In this document: one piece after another, positions 17,566-27,007 of the stretch
Numbering within the stretch: the first letter of the stretch is position 1
Layout of the letters: each line of letters begins with the position of its first letter
Source: Vacuolonema iberomarrocanum LEGE 07170
GTDB lineage: Bacteria > Cyanobacteriota > Cyanobacteriia > Elainellales > Elainellaceae
Assembly: GCA_015207365.1 (NCBI GenBank)
Contig: JADEXA010000029.1
Span: forward strand, 21,295-85,294
Length of the DNA: 64,000 bases
Direction of reading: 5' to 3'
Notes under the pieces: model-generated
Told to the model about the DNA's origin: nothing
Seen by the model: the letters and a program-made list of their open reading frames with translations, nothing else
The model's database searches: none
Position numbers and translations under genes: made by a program

Positions 17566-18417
17566 TCATCCGCCCTGCGCTTCCACCAGTCGAAAACGAT
17601 TGCGCCCGCGCCGCTTGGCCTGATCCAGTGCATCATAGGTTTTCTGAATGAGGGTAGAGGCCTCAAGAGCCTGAGAAGGGTAGGCGATCGCTCCGCCCAT
17701 GCTGATGGTGGTTGGTTGCGTCGTCCCATTTTCTAACTGCAGCGCCTCATCCGCAAATGCTGCTCGGATGGCTTCGCCATAGTCATTGGCCGATTTGGTA
17801 TCCAACCCCGTTGCAAGACAGGCAAATTGCCCCTTCCCGTTATGGTAGAGCCAGTTCCCCTCCGCACTCACGCGCCGCAGGCGTTCGGCGATCGCCCGCT
17901 GCAAATGCTGGCGTTGAGCTTGGTCCACTGCGGCGCTATCGTCAGATTCATTCGCTTCTAGCAAGTAGAGGCAGACGGATGATGCGGCATCTGCTGCCCC
18001 ATTGTCGGTTTGTCGGAGACGAAATCGCACGGCTTCCACCAGCAAATTTCCTTTGAGCAATCCGGTGGTTGGCTCCAGGAGTGAAGCGGCTGTCAGGATA
18101 TCTTGAGCGCGGGCGCGAACCCCGTCCGTTTTTTGGCCTTCGGCTGCGATCTCCTGATCCTTCACCTGCAACTCATAGTCCAAGTCTTGAATGTGCTTCT
18201 TCTGGCTAGAAATTTTCAGGCTTCGCCGAATGACACTGGGCGACAGGACAAGCAACCCCACCAGGATGCCGATGGCAAGGGTAATGAGCAACACGAAGGC
18301 AAGTGGTTCCTGGAATTGTGTGCCAAAGAAACTGATGACGACACGGGTTGTGTTTTGCAGGGCAAACAGCACCGTTCCCAGGGCAATGGCTAGGGCCAAA
18401 ATGATGAGAAAAGGCAT
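17566..18417 (-). CDS. LapA-domain membrane protein with degenerate GGDEF domain
   Basis: The first 70 residues of this 283-residue protein form two transmembrane helices of the LapA/DUF1049 type (LFALQNTTRVVISFFG...VLLITLAIGILVGLLVL). A coiled coil of about 25 residues follows, then a nucleotide-cyclase fold ending in the GGDEF-family signature TYDALDQAKRRGRNRFRLV. At the active-site hairpin the expected GG(D/E)EF reads GKGQF, so diguanylate cyclase activity is very unlikely; it may be a receptor or scaffold. It lies downstream of apcE on the same strand but is separated from it by a 131-bp palindrome. Confidence 0.75.
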   Translation of the reverse strand: MPFLIILALAIALGTVLFALQNTTRVVISFFGTQFQEPLAFVLLITLAIGILVGLLVLSPSVIRRSLKISSQKKHIQDLDYELQVKDQEIAAEGQKTDGVRARAQDILTAASLLEPTTGLLKGNLLVEAVRFRLRQTDNGAADAASSVCLYLLEANESDDSAAVDQAQRQHLQRAIAERLRRVSAEGNWLYHNGKGQFACLATGLDTKSANDYGEAIRAAFADEALQLENGTTQPTTISMGGAIAYPSQALEASTLIQKTYDALDQAKRRGRNRFRLVEAQGG

Positions 18418-18522
18418 AGGCGAAAGAGAAGCAAGGTTGGAGCAGCGAGAGGGCAGAGAAGATGCAATCTGCCATCACAATCGCATAAATTCTAGGCGTT
18501 CAGCAAAATGTGCTGCAAAACG

Positions 18523-18653
18523 TAAGCGATCGCCCGAGTAAGGATCGTGAATTAAATAAAATCCAAAACCTACTTTTGAAAGCGCGGCTCAGCCGCGCTT
18601 TCAAAAATAAAATTCTGGTTTTAATTTATTCACGATCCTAAGGCGATCGCTTA
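18523..18653. repeat. Long nested palindrome downstream of apcE (family C-like core)
   Basis: The core TTTTGAAAGCGCGGCT/AGCCGCGCTTTCAAAA has a one-base loop. It is nested in outer arms AGGATCGTGAATTAAA and TTTATTCACGATCCT and bounded by TAAGCGATCGCC/GGCGATCGCTTA. The core sequence TTTTGAAAGC links it to the family C hairpins. It begins 39 bp after the apcE stop and could serve as its terminator. Confidence 0.8.
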
Positions 18654-18691
18654 TGGCTATCTACCACAGGGCAGACCGAGAGCGGAGGTTG

Positions 18692-21600
18692 TTAGACGGC
18701 CGACATGTTGCCAAATCGAGCATAGGGAACAACGTCCTCACCAAAGTAGCGAGTGTATTCCGGGCTGCTCATCAGCTTCGATACGGCAACGCCCAACCCT
18801 TGCTGGGCGAGTAAGGTGCAGTATTCTTGCAGCTCAGCAGAGTTAGCGGGTGTCCGACCTAAGAGATGGCGGAACAACAATTCCGTTGCTTTCTCCTGGG
18901 GATAGGGCTTGATGAAGCGATCCGCGTACACGCTGGACACCACCAGGCGCTTGACGAATTCGCGCACCGAGATTTCACCCCGTTGCAACATGCCTTCTAG
19001 ATCTAGGCGGCGCAGTTCCATGGGAACATCTCCTGCCGGAACGCCCATCACTTGCTGGTAGAGGGCGGCGATCGCCTCACGCAGGGCATCGGTGTCCATG
19101 CCAACGGAAACCTGAACGATACGAGCCGAGGTTTGCACGGGAACGGCCAGTGCTTCGCCACCGATAGAACGGCTGAGGTTCACATAGTCTGGGGTTTCGG
19201 CCTTGGCTTGGGTGGCGATCGCGTCCTCCATCAGCGGCATCTGCGTCGCATCCATCCGTCCATTTGTCGGCTTAAAGCTGGGAACCACCAAATCCCGATC
19301 TTGCTTCGTCAGCTTGTTATAGAGCGTCTGCGTATTCGGGAAGTTGGCGGCGGGCAGTGTCAAGTAGCGATTGTAAGGAACCGTGTCTTCCCCAAACGCT
19401 TCCACATACTCGCGGCTGCTCACCATCTTACTGATGAAGCCCTTCAACCCCTGCGTTGCCAAAATCTGGTTGTACTTCCGAATTTCTGCTTGATCCAGCG
19501 GTGCGCGACCCAGGAAATGCTTTGTACCCAGTTCGATCACTTTCGTGTTGGGATAAGGCGTGTAGAACTCCTTAATGTACAGACCCGACAAGCCCAACCC
19601 TTCCACAAACTCCTTCAGAGTAATTTCTCCGTTCCGTAGTTTGCTCTCCATGCTGGTGAACTCGTTGTTCACAATATACGGGGGAATGTCGCGCTCGAAG
19701 ATCTGCCGATAGGTTGCCCCAATCACGGTTTCGACAATAGCCGGATCGGCGAGAGAGGTAAGCTTGAAGACTTTCGTTTGCTCGCGCTTCTTGCTGACCC
19801 CCTGACTCGAACGGAACTGGATGTCTGGTGCAGTACGCGACTCTTCCACTGCCCCCAACTGAACGAAGCGTGGCGTTTCTTCCACCATCGACTTCATCAT
19901 TCCCTTGTCGGTAATGCTGCTCACGCGATTGGTGCGCAGCGCCAGACCCTTCGGCGTCACATAGCGCTCGTAGGGGACTGTATCTTCTCCAAATGCTTCG
20001 GAGTATTCGGGGCTGTCGATAATGGCATCCACCAGGGCATAGAAGCCCTGCTTGGAGCAAATATCAAAGTAAGAATTGGTTTCCTTCCGGCCGTAGGTTG
20101 GCCGTCCGAGCAAGCGACGGTGAATGTACTCTACCGCTTTCATCACATAGAGCGATGTCCAGTACATCTTGCGGAAAGTGTCCGACTTAGCTAACTGCCG
20201 CACAAACTCACGGACGGTAATTTCGCCCGTTTCTAGACGATTTTCTGACGTCTTGATCCGCTGCCCGTCATAAACGGCGCGTCCGAAGACTTGCAGGTAT
20301 GTGGCTTGAATGATGGCCTGAGTGGAGCTTTCGGAATACTTGATGCTGGCGGCTGGGTTTTTGCTGCCACCACTGAAGGAGCCTGTATAGCTCGATACCT
20401 GATCTAACTTGAAGATTTTGGGGCCTAAGCTGCCGGGTGCTACTCCACGCGCTGCGGGATTGCTCAGTTGGTTGTTGATGCTGGGCCCACGATTGATCAG
20501 AATACGGCGAGTATCTTTGCCGAAGGGAGCCGGGCTGCTGCTGGGGTTGCGTGTCTCCTTCGGGAAGATTGCCCCAAACTGGATTTCCAGAGGATCGTTC
20601 CCCGAACCGTAAACATGCTGGTCGGGCAACGGCTGGTTATAGCTGGCAAACGTGGTGATGAACTGAGGAATTTTGCGGAACGGTGCACTGTATCGCAGCA
20701 GGTCTTGCTGGGGACCCCAGTTGCGGCATTCCTGGGCTTCTTGTCCCAAGCCCCGCAGGTAGGGCACGGTTTCTTCACCAAAATAGTCGCCGTACTCTTT
20801 GGAATCGACCAATGCATCGACTAAGGCAGGCAGTCCACCATTCGACACGATCGAAAAATACTTTTGCACTTCCTCGCGTGAACTGGGACCCCGACCCAGA
20901 ATATGGCGGAACGCCAGCTCTAGGGCACGGCTATTGATGTACGGCTCAAAGAAGTTCTTGCGATAAAGGGGCGACTTGGCAAGGCGACGGACGAACTCTT
21001 TCATGGAGATCTCGCCGTTCTTCACCTTCGATTCCAAATCAGAAATGCCTAGAGAGTAGGCACGGGTAATATCGCGCTCAAAAATCTGACGATAAGCGGC
21101 CTTGACGATGTCATTTTTTTCACCTGCCGACAGCCCTGGCTTCATCGCATACTTGGGGCGACGCTCGGCTGCATTGAAGTAAATCTGTGGCAGTTGCAAC
21201 CCTTGCTGATCTGATGTTGGGCGTTGGCGCAACTTATCGGACGGCGTCGGGGCAACGAATTCTCCAATCAGTACCTCAAAGTACCGCGCCACGATTTCGG
21301 AGGCTTCCTCATCCTGACGGAAGTAGGTGAGGGCTCCCACCCGCATTTCCTGCAAGGCAACAATGGTAGCGTCGGAGGAGCACGCATTCTCAATGATTTC
21401 CCGCAGCCCGCGCACGTTGACGGCAATGATGTTGGGGTCGCCTGCCACGATCGCATAGGTGAGATAGCGCAGGAACCAGCTCAAGTCTCGCAGCGACTTC
21501 TGCATGTTGCTGGGGCCGTAGCGTGCCACGTTGATGGGCCGAAAGCGGGGCGGAACGGGGCCACTGCTAGGCGTCAAAAATAGGGTTCGCAAGCCTTCTA

Positions 21601-21976
21601 GTAACCCACCACCGCCACCGCCAGACACATAGGTCACGGTGCCCAGTTTCATGCCTTCCTGGGTATCAATGGCCACGCCCCCTTGGCTCATTTGCACAGG
21701 CTCTTCTTCCGATGGCTTTTCCAGAAATGCCATTGGAGAACCGCCGACAAAAATCCGATTGGCGGCGCGCGAGACGATTAACTCTGAATTTCTGGTAAGG
21801 GCATCAGCGATCGCCAAACGCTTGAGACCAGAACTGAAAAAACTCGATAACTCACCAAGTTCACCCCGGCCCAAGAATCGATCCTGCTGCTCTGCCTGCG
21901 TGATCGTGGACATGGGTAGGGTTTGATAAAGATTGGGGCGTGCTACAGAGCTTCCACCACTTGCCTTAACACTCAT
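18692..21976 (-). CDS. apcE: Phycobilisome core-membrane linker LCM (four linker repeats)
   Basis: ApcE is the terminal energy emitter and scaffold of the phycobilisome core on the thylakoid. The 1094-residue product opens with the canonical MSVKASGGSS. A phycobiliprotein-like domain follows (about 20-240), interrupted by the Gly-rich PB loop (about 80-150) and carrying the chromophore cysteine Cys199 in ENACSSDATIVAL. Four linker (REP) domains then lie at about 285-405, 555-690, 745-875 and 960-1090, each with the EFVRRLAKS...LGRxP...YFGEDxVPY pattern. Four repeats are typical of pentacylindrical cores; three give tricylindrical ones. apcA, apcB and apcC do not follow it. Confidence 0.97.
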   Translation of the reverse strand: MSVKASGGSSVARPNLYQTLPMSTITQAEQQDRFLGRGELGELSSFFSSGLKRLAIADALTRNSELIVSRAANRIFVGGSPMAFLEKPSEEEPVQMSQGGVAIDTQEGMKLGTVTYVSGGGGGGLLEGLRTLFLTPSSGPVPPRFRPINVARYGPSNMQKSLRDLSWFLRYLTYAIVAGDPNIIAVNVRGLREIIENACSSDATIVALQEMRVGALTYFRQDEEASEIVARYFEVLIGEFVAPTPSDKLRQRPTSDQQGLQLPQIYFNAAERRPKYAMKPGLSAGEKNDIVKAAYRQIFERDITRAYSLGISDLESKVKNGEISMKEFVRRLAKSPLYRKNFFEPYINSRALELAFRHILGRGPSSREEVQKYFSIVSNGGLPALVDALVDSKEYGDYFGEETVPYLRGLGQEAQECRNWGPQQDLLRYSAPFRKIPQFITTFASYNQPLPDQHVYGSGNDPLEIQFGAIFPKETRNPSSSPAPFGKDTRRILINRGPSINNQLSNPAARGVAPGSLGPKIFKLDQVSSYTGSFSGGSKNPAASIKYSESSTQAIIQATYLQVFGRAVYDGQRIKTSENRLETGEITVREFVRQLAKSDTFRKMYWTSLYVMKAVEYIHRRLLGRPTYGRKETNSYFDICSKQGFYALVDAIIDSPEYSEAFGEDTVPYERYVTPKGLALRTNRVSSITDKGMMKSMVEETPRFVQLGAVEESRTAPDIQFRSSQGVSKKREQTKVFKLTSLADPAIVETVIGATYRQIFERDIPPYIVNNEFTSMESKLRNGEITLKEFVEGLGLSGLYIKEFYTPYPNTKVIELGTKHFLGRAPLDQAEIRKYNQILATQGLKGFISKMVSSREYVEAFGEDTVPYNRYLTLPAANFPNTQTLYNKLTKQDRDLVVPSFKPTNGRMDATQMPLMEDAIATQAKAETPDYVNLSRSIGGEALAVPVQTSARIVQVSVGMDTDALREAIAALYQQVMGVPAGDVPMELRRLDLEGMLQRGEISVREFVKRLVVSSVYADRFIKPYPQEKATELLFRHLLGRTPANSAELQEYCTLLAQQGLGVAVSKLMSSPEYTRYFGEDVVPYARFGNMSAV

Positions 21977-22437
21977 CGGATTTCAAAAGCTCCCTATCAA
22001 TGTTGTCGTGGTCTCTAAACCGTTTTGTCTTAAGCAATTTTTCCACCTGCAGTCCGCGATCGCGGCAAACCATATCGGAAATCAAACTTCCGCATCGTCC
22101 AAGCCGAACCTACCGGGACTATAGCGCTGACTCTACGAGCCAACCCAACTTTAGGTTAGAGCGTTTCGTTGAGCCAGCCATAAAATATTAAGAAGTGTAT
22201 CGAACCAAGTTGGTGCAACCACTTCGCTGATCATACGGGACGAGGGGGAGGAAGATGAGAGACGGTATAAGTTTTGTTACTTTCGCTTCAGATAGCTACA
22301 ATTCTTAAGCGAATGAGCCAACAAAGTGGTCTACCGTCCAGGAAGGAGAGGCAAATGTCTAATGTCAGGCAATTAATTAATGCCGATTTTTCTTGGACTC
22401 TCCGACGTTTTTACGCGCGACCTGTTTGCTGCCGACC
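21977..22437. other. Divergent promoter region of apcE and methyltransferase
   Basis: This 461-bp gap must hold the apcE promoter and leader. apcE leaders are often long. I could not assign a confident -35/-10 pair on either strand and saw no family A-F repeat. Confidence 0.4.
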
Positions 22438-23649
22438 ATGTCTGAGACAGAACGTACTGAGACAGAACGTGTGAGTTCTGCCGTTGCCCGCCTCTACGAT
22501 ACCTACCCCTTCCCGCCAGAGCCGCTGTTGGATGAACCGCCACCGGGCTACAACTGGCGCTGGAATTGGGTCGCTGCCTATAACTTTTGTCTTGGCCGCA
22601 AGCCTGCCCGGCGGGATATCCGAATTTTGGATGCGGGGTGTGGCACGGGAGTTGGCACCGAATACCTGGTTCATCTCAACCCCGACGCAGAAGTTGTCGG
22701 TATTGACTTGAGTGCTGGGGCGTTGGCCGTTGCCCAGGAGCGTTGCCAGCGGTCGGGAGCCGATCGCGCAACGTTCCAGCACCTGAGCCTTTATGAGGTG
22801 GCACAGCTTCCCGGCGAGTTCGATCTGATTAACTGTGTGGGGGTGTTGCATCACCTTCCTGACCCCATCCGTGGCATTCAGGCGCTTGCCCCCAAACTGG
22901 CTCCTGGTGGGCTGATGCATATCTTTGTCTATGGTGAATTAGGGCGTTCGGAAATCAAGTTAATGCAAGAAGCGATCGCCCTCCTGCAACGCGATGATCC
23001 TGGGAATTACCGCGAAGGCGTCCGTGTAGGCCGTGGCATTTTTGCGGCGCTACCCGAAACCAATCGCCTGGTGCAGCGGGAGAAGGAACGCTGGTCGATG
23101 GAAAATACTCGGGATGAAAACTTTGCCGATATGTATGTCCATCCCCAAGAAATTGACTACGCTATTCCCACGCTGTTTGAGTTGATCGATGCGTCCGGGT
23201 TAGCGTTCCTCGGTTTCTCCAATCCCCAGGTTTGGGACATAGAACGCTTGCTTGGACGTAATCCAGAGCTAATGGAACGGGCTCAGCAGCTTTCGGAGCG
23301 CGATCGCTACCGGCTGCTCGAACTGTTGGATCCCGAAGCAATTACCCATTACGAGTTTTTCCTGGGACGGCCACCCTTGAACAAAGAAGATTGGTCAGAT
23401 GATGCCAAGCTGCGCCATGCGATTCCTGAGCGCAGCCCCTGTGTCGATGGCTGGGACAGCCCGACCTTGTTCAACTACAACTATCAGGTCGTAACCCTCA
23501 GCCCCGCTCAGTCAGCATTTCTCCAGGCTTGCAACGAGAACCACACACAAACCGTTGAGCAGGTGCTCGCTTCTGTAGATCTGGATTTAGATGGGGTGCG
23601 ATCGCTCCTAGGTCAACAGCTCATTGTGCTCACCCCAGCGGCCTCATAG
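22438..23649 (+). CDS. Class I SAM-dependent methyltransferase
   Basis: The 403-residue protein contains methyltransferase motif I (ILDAGCGTGVGTEYL), the acidic end of strand beta2 (VVGIDLSAGAL) and motif IV (FDLINCVGVLHHLPDP), followed by a cyanobacterium-type C-terminal extension of about 200 residues (PTLFNYNYQVVTL). The substrate is not evident; class I enzymes with such extensions act on small molecules or proteins. I chose ATG 22438 over a TTG at 22393 because similarity starts after MSETER; neither has a clear ribosome-binding site. It is monocistronic and divergent from apcE. Confidence 0.8.
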   Translation: MSETERTETERVSSAVARLYDTYPFPPEPLLDEPPPGYNWRWNWVAAYNFCLGRKPARRDIRILDAGCGTGVGTEYLVHLNPDAEVVGIDLSAGALAVAQERCQRSGADRATFQHLSLYEVAQLPGEFDLINCVGVLHHLPDPIRGIQALAPKLAPGGLMHIFVYGELGRSEIKLMQEAIALLQRDDPGNYREGVRVGRGIFAALPETNRLVQREKERWSMENTRDENFADMYVHPQEIDYAIPTLFELIDASGLAFLGFSNPQVWDIERLLGRNPELMERAQQLSERDRYRLLELLDPEAITHYEFFLGRPPLNKEDWSDDAKLRHAIPERSPCVDGWDSPTLFNYNYQVVTLSPAQSAFLQACNENHTQTVEQVLASVDLDLDGVRSLLGQQLIVLTPAAS

Positions 23650-23761
23650 AACGATGCACAGCACATAGTGCCTTGATAGCGCCTTGACAGAAAGTCAGGG
23701 CTGCTGCAAACCCAAAAGTCACAAAATAATTTTTGGGGACATCTATTCCATCGCATTAAGT

Positions 23762-23791
23762 ATTGTTACCTGTCGGTGATATGATCCTAGA
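23762..23791 (+). promoter_or_regulatory. Possible extended -10 promoter for the ATP synthase operon
   Basis: The sequence GGTGATATGATCC contains TG-A-TATGAT, an extended -10 form, about 70 bp before the GTG of the first atp gene. No consensus -35 is found at 17 bp. This is a weak prediction. Confidence 0.3.
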
Positions 23792-23849
23792 TGGTGAACC
23801 TAAAGTTCGCTTTATACCGTAGGACGTTTGTTTCACAGGACATTTTCCG

Positions 23850-24296
23850 GTGGACTCATCAAACACGCCCGCCGACAGCGGCACACCTAACGAATCATCC
23901 TCAGACGCATCTCATCAACTTGCTGCTGAGCCTAATGCCTCCATGCAGGAGTTTTACCAGCTTCAGCAAAGCTTGTTGCGAACGACGCTGTTATTAACAG
24001 GAATTATCGTTGTTTCTGTGTGGGTTTTTTACTCCCTCAACGTTGCCTTGAATTATTTCATTGGAGCGTGCACAGGTGTGGTTTACTTGAAAATGTTGGC
24101 AAAAAATGTGGCTCAACTGGGTCGAGAGAAGCAACGCTTGAGCAATACTCGGTTAGCGTTGCTAATTGGCATTATTGTTATTGCCTCTCGAGTGAGTGAA
24201 CTACAAATTATGCCGATCTTCTTAGGTTTTTTAACCTATAAAGTGGCTGTCATCTTCTACATGGTGCGAACGACCTTCATGTCAATGTCTGACTGA
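23850..24296 (+). CDS. atpI: ATP synthase protein I
   Basis: The 148-residue protein has four hydrophobic segments after a Ser-rich N-terminus (TTLLLTGIIVVSVWVFYSLN; YFIGACTGVVYLKML; LALLIGIIVIAS; IMPIFLGFLTYKVAVIFY), as in ATP synthase protein I, an accessory factor that helps assemble the c-ring. It starts with GTG and is the first gene of the atp operon, the usual cyanobacterial position (atp1). It is not part of the finished enzyme. Confidence 0.88.
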   Translation: MDSSNTPADSGTPNESSSDASHQLAAEPNASMQEFYQLQQSLLRTTLLLTGIIVVSVWVFYSLNVALNYFIGACTGVVYLKMLAKNVAQLGREKQRLSNTRLALLIGIIVIASRVSELQIMPIFLGFLTYKVAVIFYMVRTTFMSMSD

Positions 24297-24493
24297 TTCC
24301 TGTGACTCCTTGAAATGTTGAGTGTAGTCTTAGCGAGTCGTTTCACTTCATCGTTTCTCGACATCTGTTCAACTCGAACAGTTTTGTCAGTAGCAAACCT
24401 CTGGATAGTCCTAATGTTCGAATTTTCAAAATTTGAAAGACAGGAGTTTTGTCCGGTCTACTTTCATATATTCTCTCCACTGCACTGAGAAAG

Positions 24494-25261
24494 ATGTATT
24501 TAGCGGAACCCCTTAATTATCTGAGCCATATTCATCATCTGCCCATTGCAGAACTTGAGGTAGGTAAGCATTTTTACTGGCAGATTGGCAACCTGAAGCT
24601 TCATGGTCAGGTCTTTCTAACCTCCTGGTTTGTGATTGGTGTTTTGATCATTGCAGCGTTCCTTGCCAGTCGTCGCTCCGATCGCATCCCCAGTGGTATC
24701 CAAAATTTTATGGAATACGCTCTGGAATTTATTCGCGACTTGGCTCGGGGGCAAATCGGTGAGAAAGAATATCGTCCCTGGGTTCCATTCGTTGGGACGT
24801 TGTTCTTGTTCATTTTCGTGTCCAACTGGTCTGGTGCCCTCGTTCCCTGGAAATTGGTTGAAATTCCCGGAGGCGAGCTTGCGGCTCCGACGAGCGACAT
24901 CAATACCACCGTTGCGCTTGCACTTTTGACCTCGTTGGCCTACTTTTATGCGGGCTTTCGCAAGAAGGGATTGGGCTACTTCGGCAACTATGTTCAGCCG
25001 GTGCCCTTTATGCTCCCCTTTAAGATCATCGAAGATTTTACAAAACCTCTCTCCCTAAGCTTTCGACTGTTTGGAAACATCCTGGCAGACGAGCTTGTGG
25101 TTGCGGTTCTTGTACTCCTGGTTCCTCTGTTTGTACCGCTTCCCGTAATGGCGCTGGGTCTGTTTACGAGCGCGATTCAGGCGCTTATCTTTGCGACTTT
25201 GGCTGCTGCCTACATCGGTGAAGCAATGGAGGATCATGGTGAAGGACATGAGGAGCATTAA
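24494..25261 (+). CDS. atpB: ATP synthase F0 subunit a
   Basis: Subunit a forms the proton half-channels against the c-ring. The 255-residue protein contains the highly conserved LSLSFRLFGNILADELVV helix with the essential arginine, and QALIFATLAAAYIGEAMEDH at the end. The N-terminal motif ELEVGKHFYWQIG is cyanobacterial/plastid in type. ATG 24494 gives the family N-terminus; a TTG at 24449 two bases after AGGAG is less likely. It is second in the operon. Confidence 0.95.
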   Translation: MYLAEPLNYLSHIHHLPIAELEVGKHFYWQIGNLKLHGQVFLTSWFVIGVLIIAAFLASRRSDRIPSGIQNFMEYALEFIRDLARGQIGEKEYRPWVPFVGTLFLFIFVSNWSGALVPWKLVEIPGGELAAPTSDINTTVALALLTSLAYFYAGFRKKGLGYFGNYVQPVPFMLPFKIIEDFTKPLSLSFRLFGNILADELVVAVLVLLVPLFVPLPVMALGLFTSAIQALIFATLAAAYIGEAMEDHGEGHEEH

Positions 25262-25412
25262 CGTTCCTCAGGTAGGGTGTTTGACCCTGTAAATCGGAGA
25301 CCTTTCGTAGTACGCAGGTTTTTCTGCTTGTCGCTAGGTCGTAAGCGTGTAAGCGCTTTTCTAACGTGTTCACATACGCAATTCTTTAACCAAAGGAAAG
25401 GAAGTTATCGCT

Positions 25413-25658
25413 ATGGATTCAATCGTTGCCGCTGCTTCTGTTGTGGCTGCTGCTCTTGCAGTCGGTCTTGCTGCTATTGGCCCTGGCATTGGTCAAGGAA
25501 GTGCCGCTGGTCAAGCTGTAGAAGGAATCGCTCGTCAGCCTGAAGCGGAAGGCAAAATCCGTGGAACCTTGCTGCTGAGCTTGGCCTTCATGGAAGCCCT
25601 GACAATTTACGGTCTGGTCGTTGCCCTAGTGCTTCTCTTTGCAAACCCCTTCGCCTAG
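25413..25658 (+). CDS. atpE: ATP synthase F0 subunit c
   Basis: This 81-residue hairpin of two membrane helices (SVVAAALAVGLAAIGPGIGQ; FMEALTIYGLVVALVLLFA) joined by the polar loop RQPEAE is the c-ring subunit. The proton-carrying glutamate is in FMEALTIYG. Length and sequence are nearly invariant in the family. Confidence 0.98.
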   Translation: MDSIVAAASVVAAALAVGLAAIGPGIGQGSAAGQAVEGIARQPEAEGKIRGTLLLSLAFMEALTIYGLVVALVLLFANPFA

Positions 25659-25963
25659 TCAATGACTTTTGTAGAGGTGCGATTTTCGCGCCTCTACGGC
25701 TGGCTTTGAGTGATCACGATCTGCATAGGATCTGACTTTGATTGTTTAATGCTTTGGATGTGATTCCTAGGGATTTAGCAGTCGCGTCCTTTAGATATTT
25801 CTAGCAAAATTGGTGAGTTTGTTCTGTTGGTAGCAAACGCCTTTCTATGTGGATGGCGGGTGCTACGAGAAATGCAGGGTAAGCAGTTATAGCTAACGGG
25901 TTCGACTCCCAATATTGCATGGTAAAAATTATGCTCTGACTGAGCTGAACGGGTTGGGTATTT
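25659..25963. other. Intra-operon gap between atpE and b' gene
   Basis: This 305-bp non-coding stretch lies inside the operon. It may contain processing or attenuation signals that let subunit c be made in excess. A GGGTTCGACTCCC motif near 25899 resembles a tRNA T arm but has no cloverleaf around it. Confidence 0.45.
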
Positions 25964-26452
25964 ATGTTTCACTCGCTAATCCTTTTGGTCGCAGAGGCGG
26001 CAACCGAATCTGGGGGAGGACTATTTGACCTAGATGCCACCCTTCCCCTCATGGCAATTCAATTCCTGATTCTGGTCGCAGTTCTCAACGCTCTCTTTTA
26101 CAAGCCTCTGGGTAAGGTTTTGGATGATCGCGATGCGTACATTCGTGGAACGCAGGCGGAAGCAAAAGAGCGTTTGATGAAGGCACAGGAATTGGCGCGG
26201 CAGTTTGAGCGAGAACTTGCCGACACGCGGCGTGAGGCGCAGACGACGATCGCCACTGCCCAGGCAGAGGCCGAGAAAATTTCTGCAGAAAAAGTTGCGG
26301 CGGCTCAGCAAGAAGCGCAGACGCAGCGAGAACAAGTGCAGGCCGAGCTCGATCAGCAAAAGGCTGAAGCGATGCAAAGCCTAGAGCAGCAAGTGGATGC
26401 CCTCAGCCAGCAAATTTTGCAAAAGCTTCTGGGAGGTGTTTCCCTTGGTTAG
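25964..26452 (+). CDS. atpG: ATP synthase F0 subunit b'
   Basis: The 162-residue protein has one N-terminal membrane helix (LPLMAIQFLILVAVLNALFY) and a long charged coiled coil rich in Ala, Gln and Glu. It forms the peripheral stalk together with subunit b; having two different b-type subunits is a cyanobacterial/plastid trait. It overlaps or abuts the next gene. The symbol atpG follows cyanobacterial usage (elsewhere it means gamma). Confidence 0.93.
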   Translation: MFHSLILLVAEAATESGGGLFDLDATLPLMAIQFLILVAVLNALFYKPLGKVLDDRDAYIRGTQAEAKERLMKAQELARQFERELADTRREAQTTIATAQAEAEKISAEKVAAAQQEAQTQREQVQAELDQQKAEAMQSLEQQVDALSQQILQKLLGGVSLG

Positions 26453-26486
26453 TCTTAGTATTGTCACGTTCGCGGCACGGGTGCCC

Positions 26487-27005
26487 ATGCATTGGTTGTT
26501 GTTGGGTGAGGCAGAAGAAGGCGGATTTGGCCTTAACTTTAGTCTTCTCGATACCAACCTGATTAACCTGGTCATCATCATTGGTGTGCTGGTTTACTTC
26601 GGTCGTGGTCTTGTGGGTAAGACTCTAGCGGAGCGGCGATCGCAGATTGAAGCCGCCATCAAAGAGGTGGAAGATCGCAAGAAGTCTGCATCTGCAGCTC
26701 TGGCAGAGGAGCAACAAAAGCTGGCTCAGGCCAAAACTGAGGCGGAGCGCATCCGGCAAAATGCTGTGGAGAGTGCGGAGCGGGCAAGAACTGCCATTCT
26801 CGAGGAAACGGAGGCAGAACTGGTTCGGATGCAGGAAGCGGCCAGTCAAGACATTACCTCGCAGCAGGAGCGGATCGCGCGGGAGTTGCGAGAGGTCATT
26901 GCGGCACGAGCCGTTGCCATCGCCGAAGATCGGCTCAAGTCTGGGTTGAATTCGGATGCCCAGCAACAGCTGGTTGAGCAAAGCATTGCATCGTTGAGAG
27001 GTTGA
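26487..27005 (+). CDS. atpF: ATP synthase F0 subunit b
   Basis: This second peripheral-stalk subunit has a membrane helix (TNLINLVIIIGVLVYFGRGL) and a coiled-coil tail. ATG 26487 (172 residues) matches the short family N-terminus before EEGGFGLN. A TTG at 26445, eight bases after GGGAGG and overlapping the end of the b' gene, is a real alternative that would add 14 residues and allow translational coupling. Confidence 0.9.
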   Translation: MHWLLLGEAEEGGFGLNFSLLDTNLINLVIIIGVLVYFGRGLVGKTLAERRSQIEAAIKEVEDRKKSASAALAEEQQKLAQAKTEAERIRQNAVESAERARTAILEETEAELVRMQEAASQDITSQQERIARELREVIAARAVAIAEDRLKSGLNSDAQQQLVEQSIASLRG

Positions 27006-27007
27006 GC

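Noticed and set aside
25830..25925. Possible tRNA between atpE and the b' gene (GGGTTCGACTCCC)
   Set aside because: Only a T-arm-like motif; no acceptor, D or anticodon stems could be paired.
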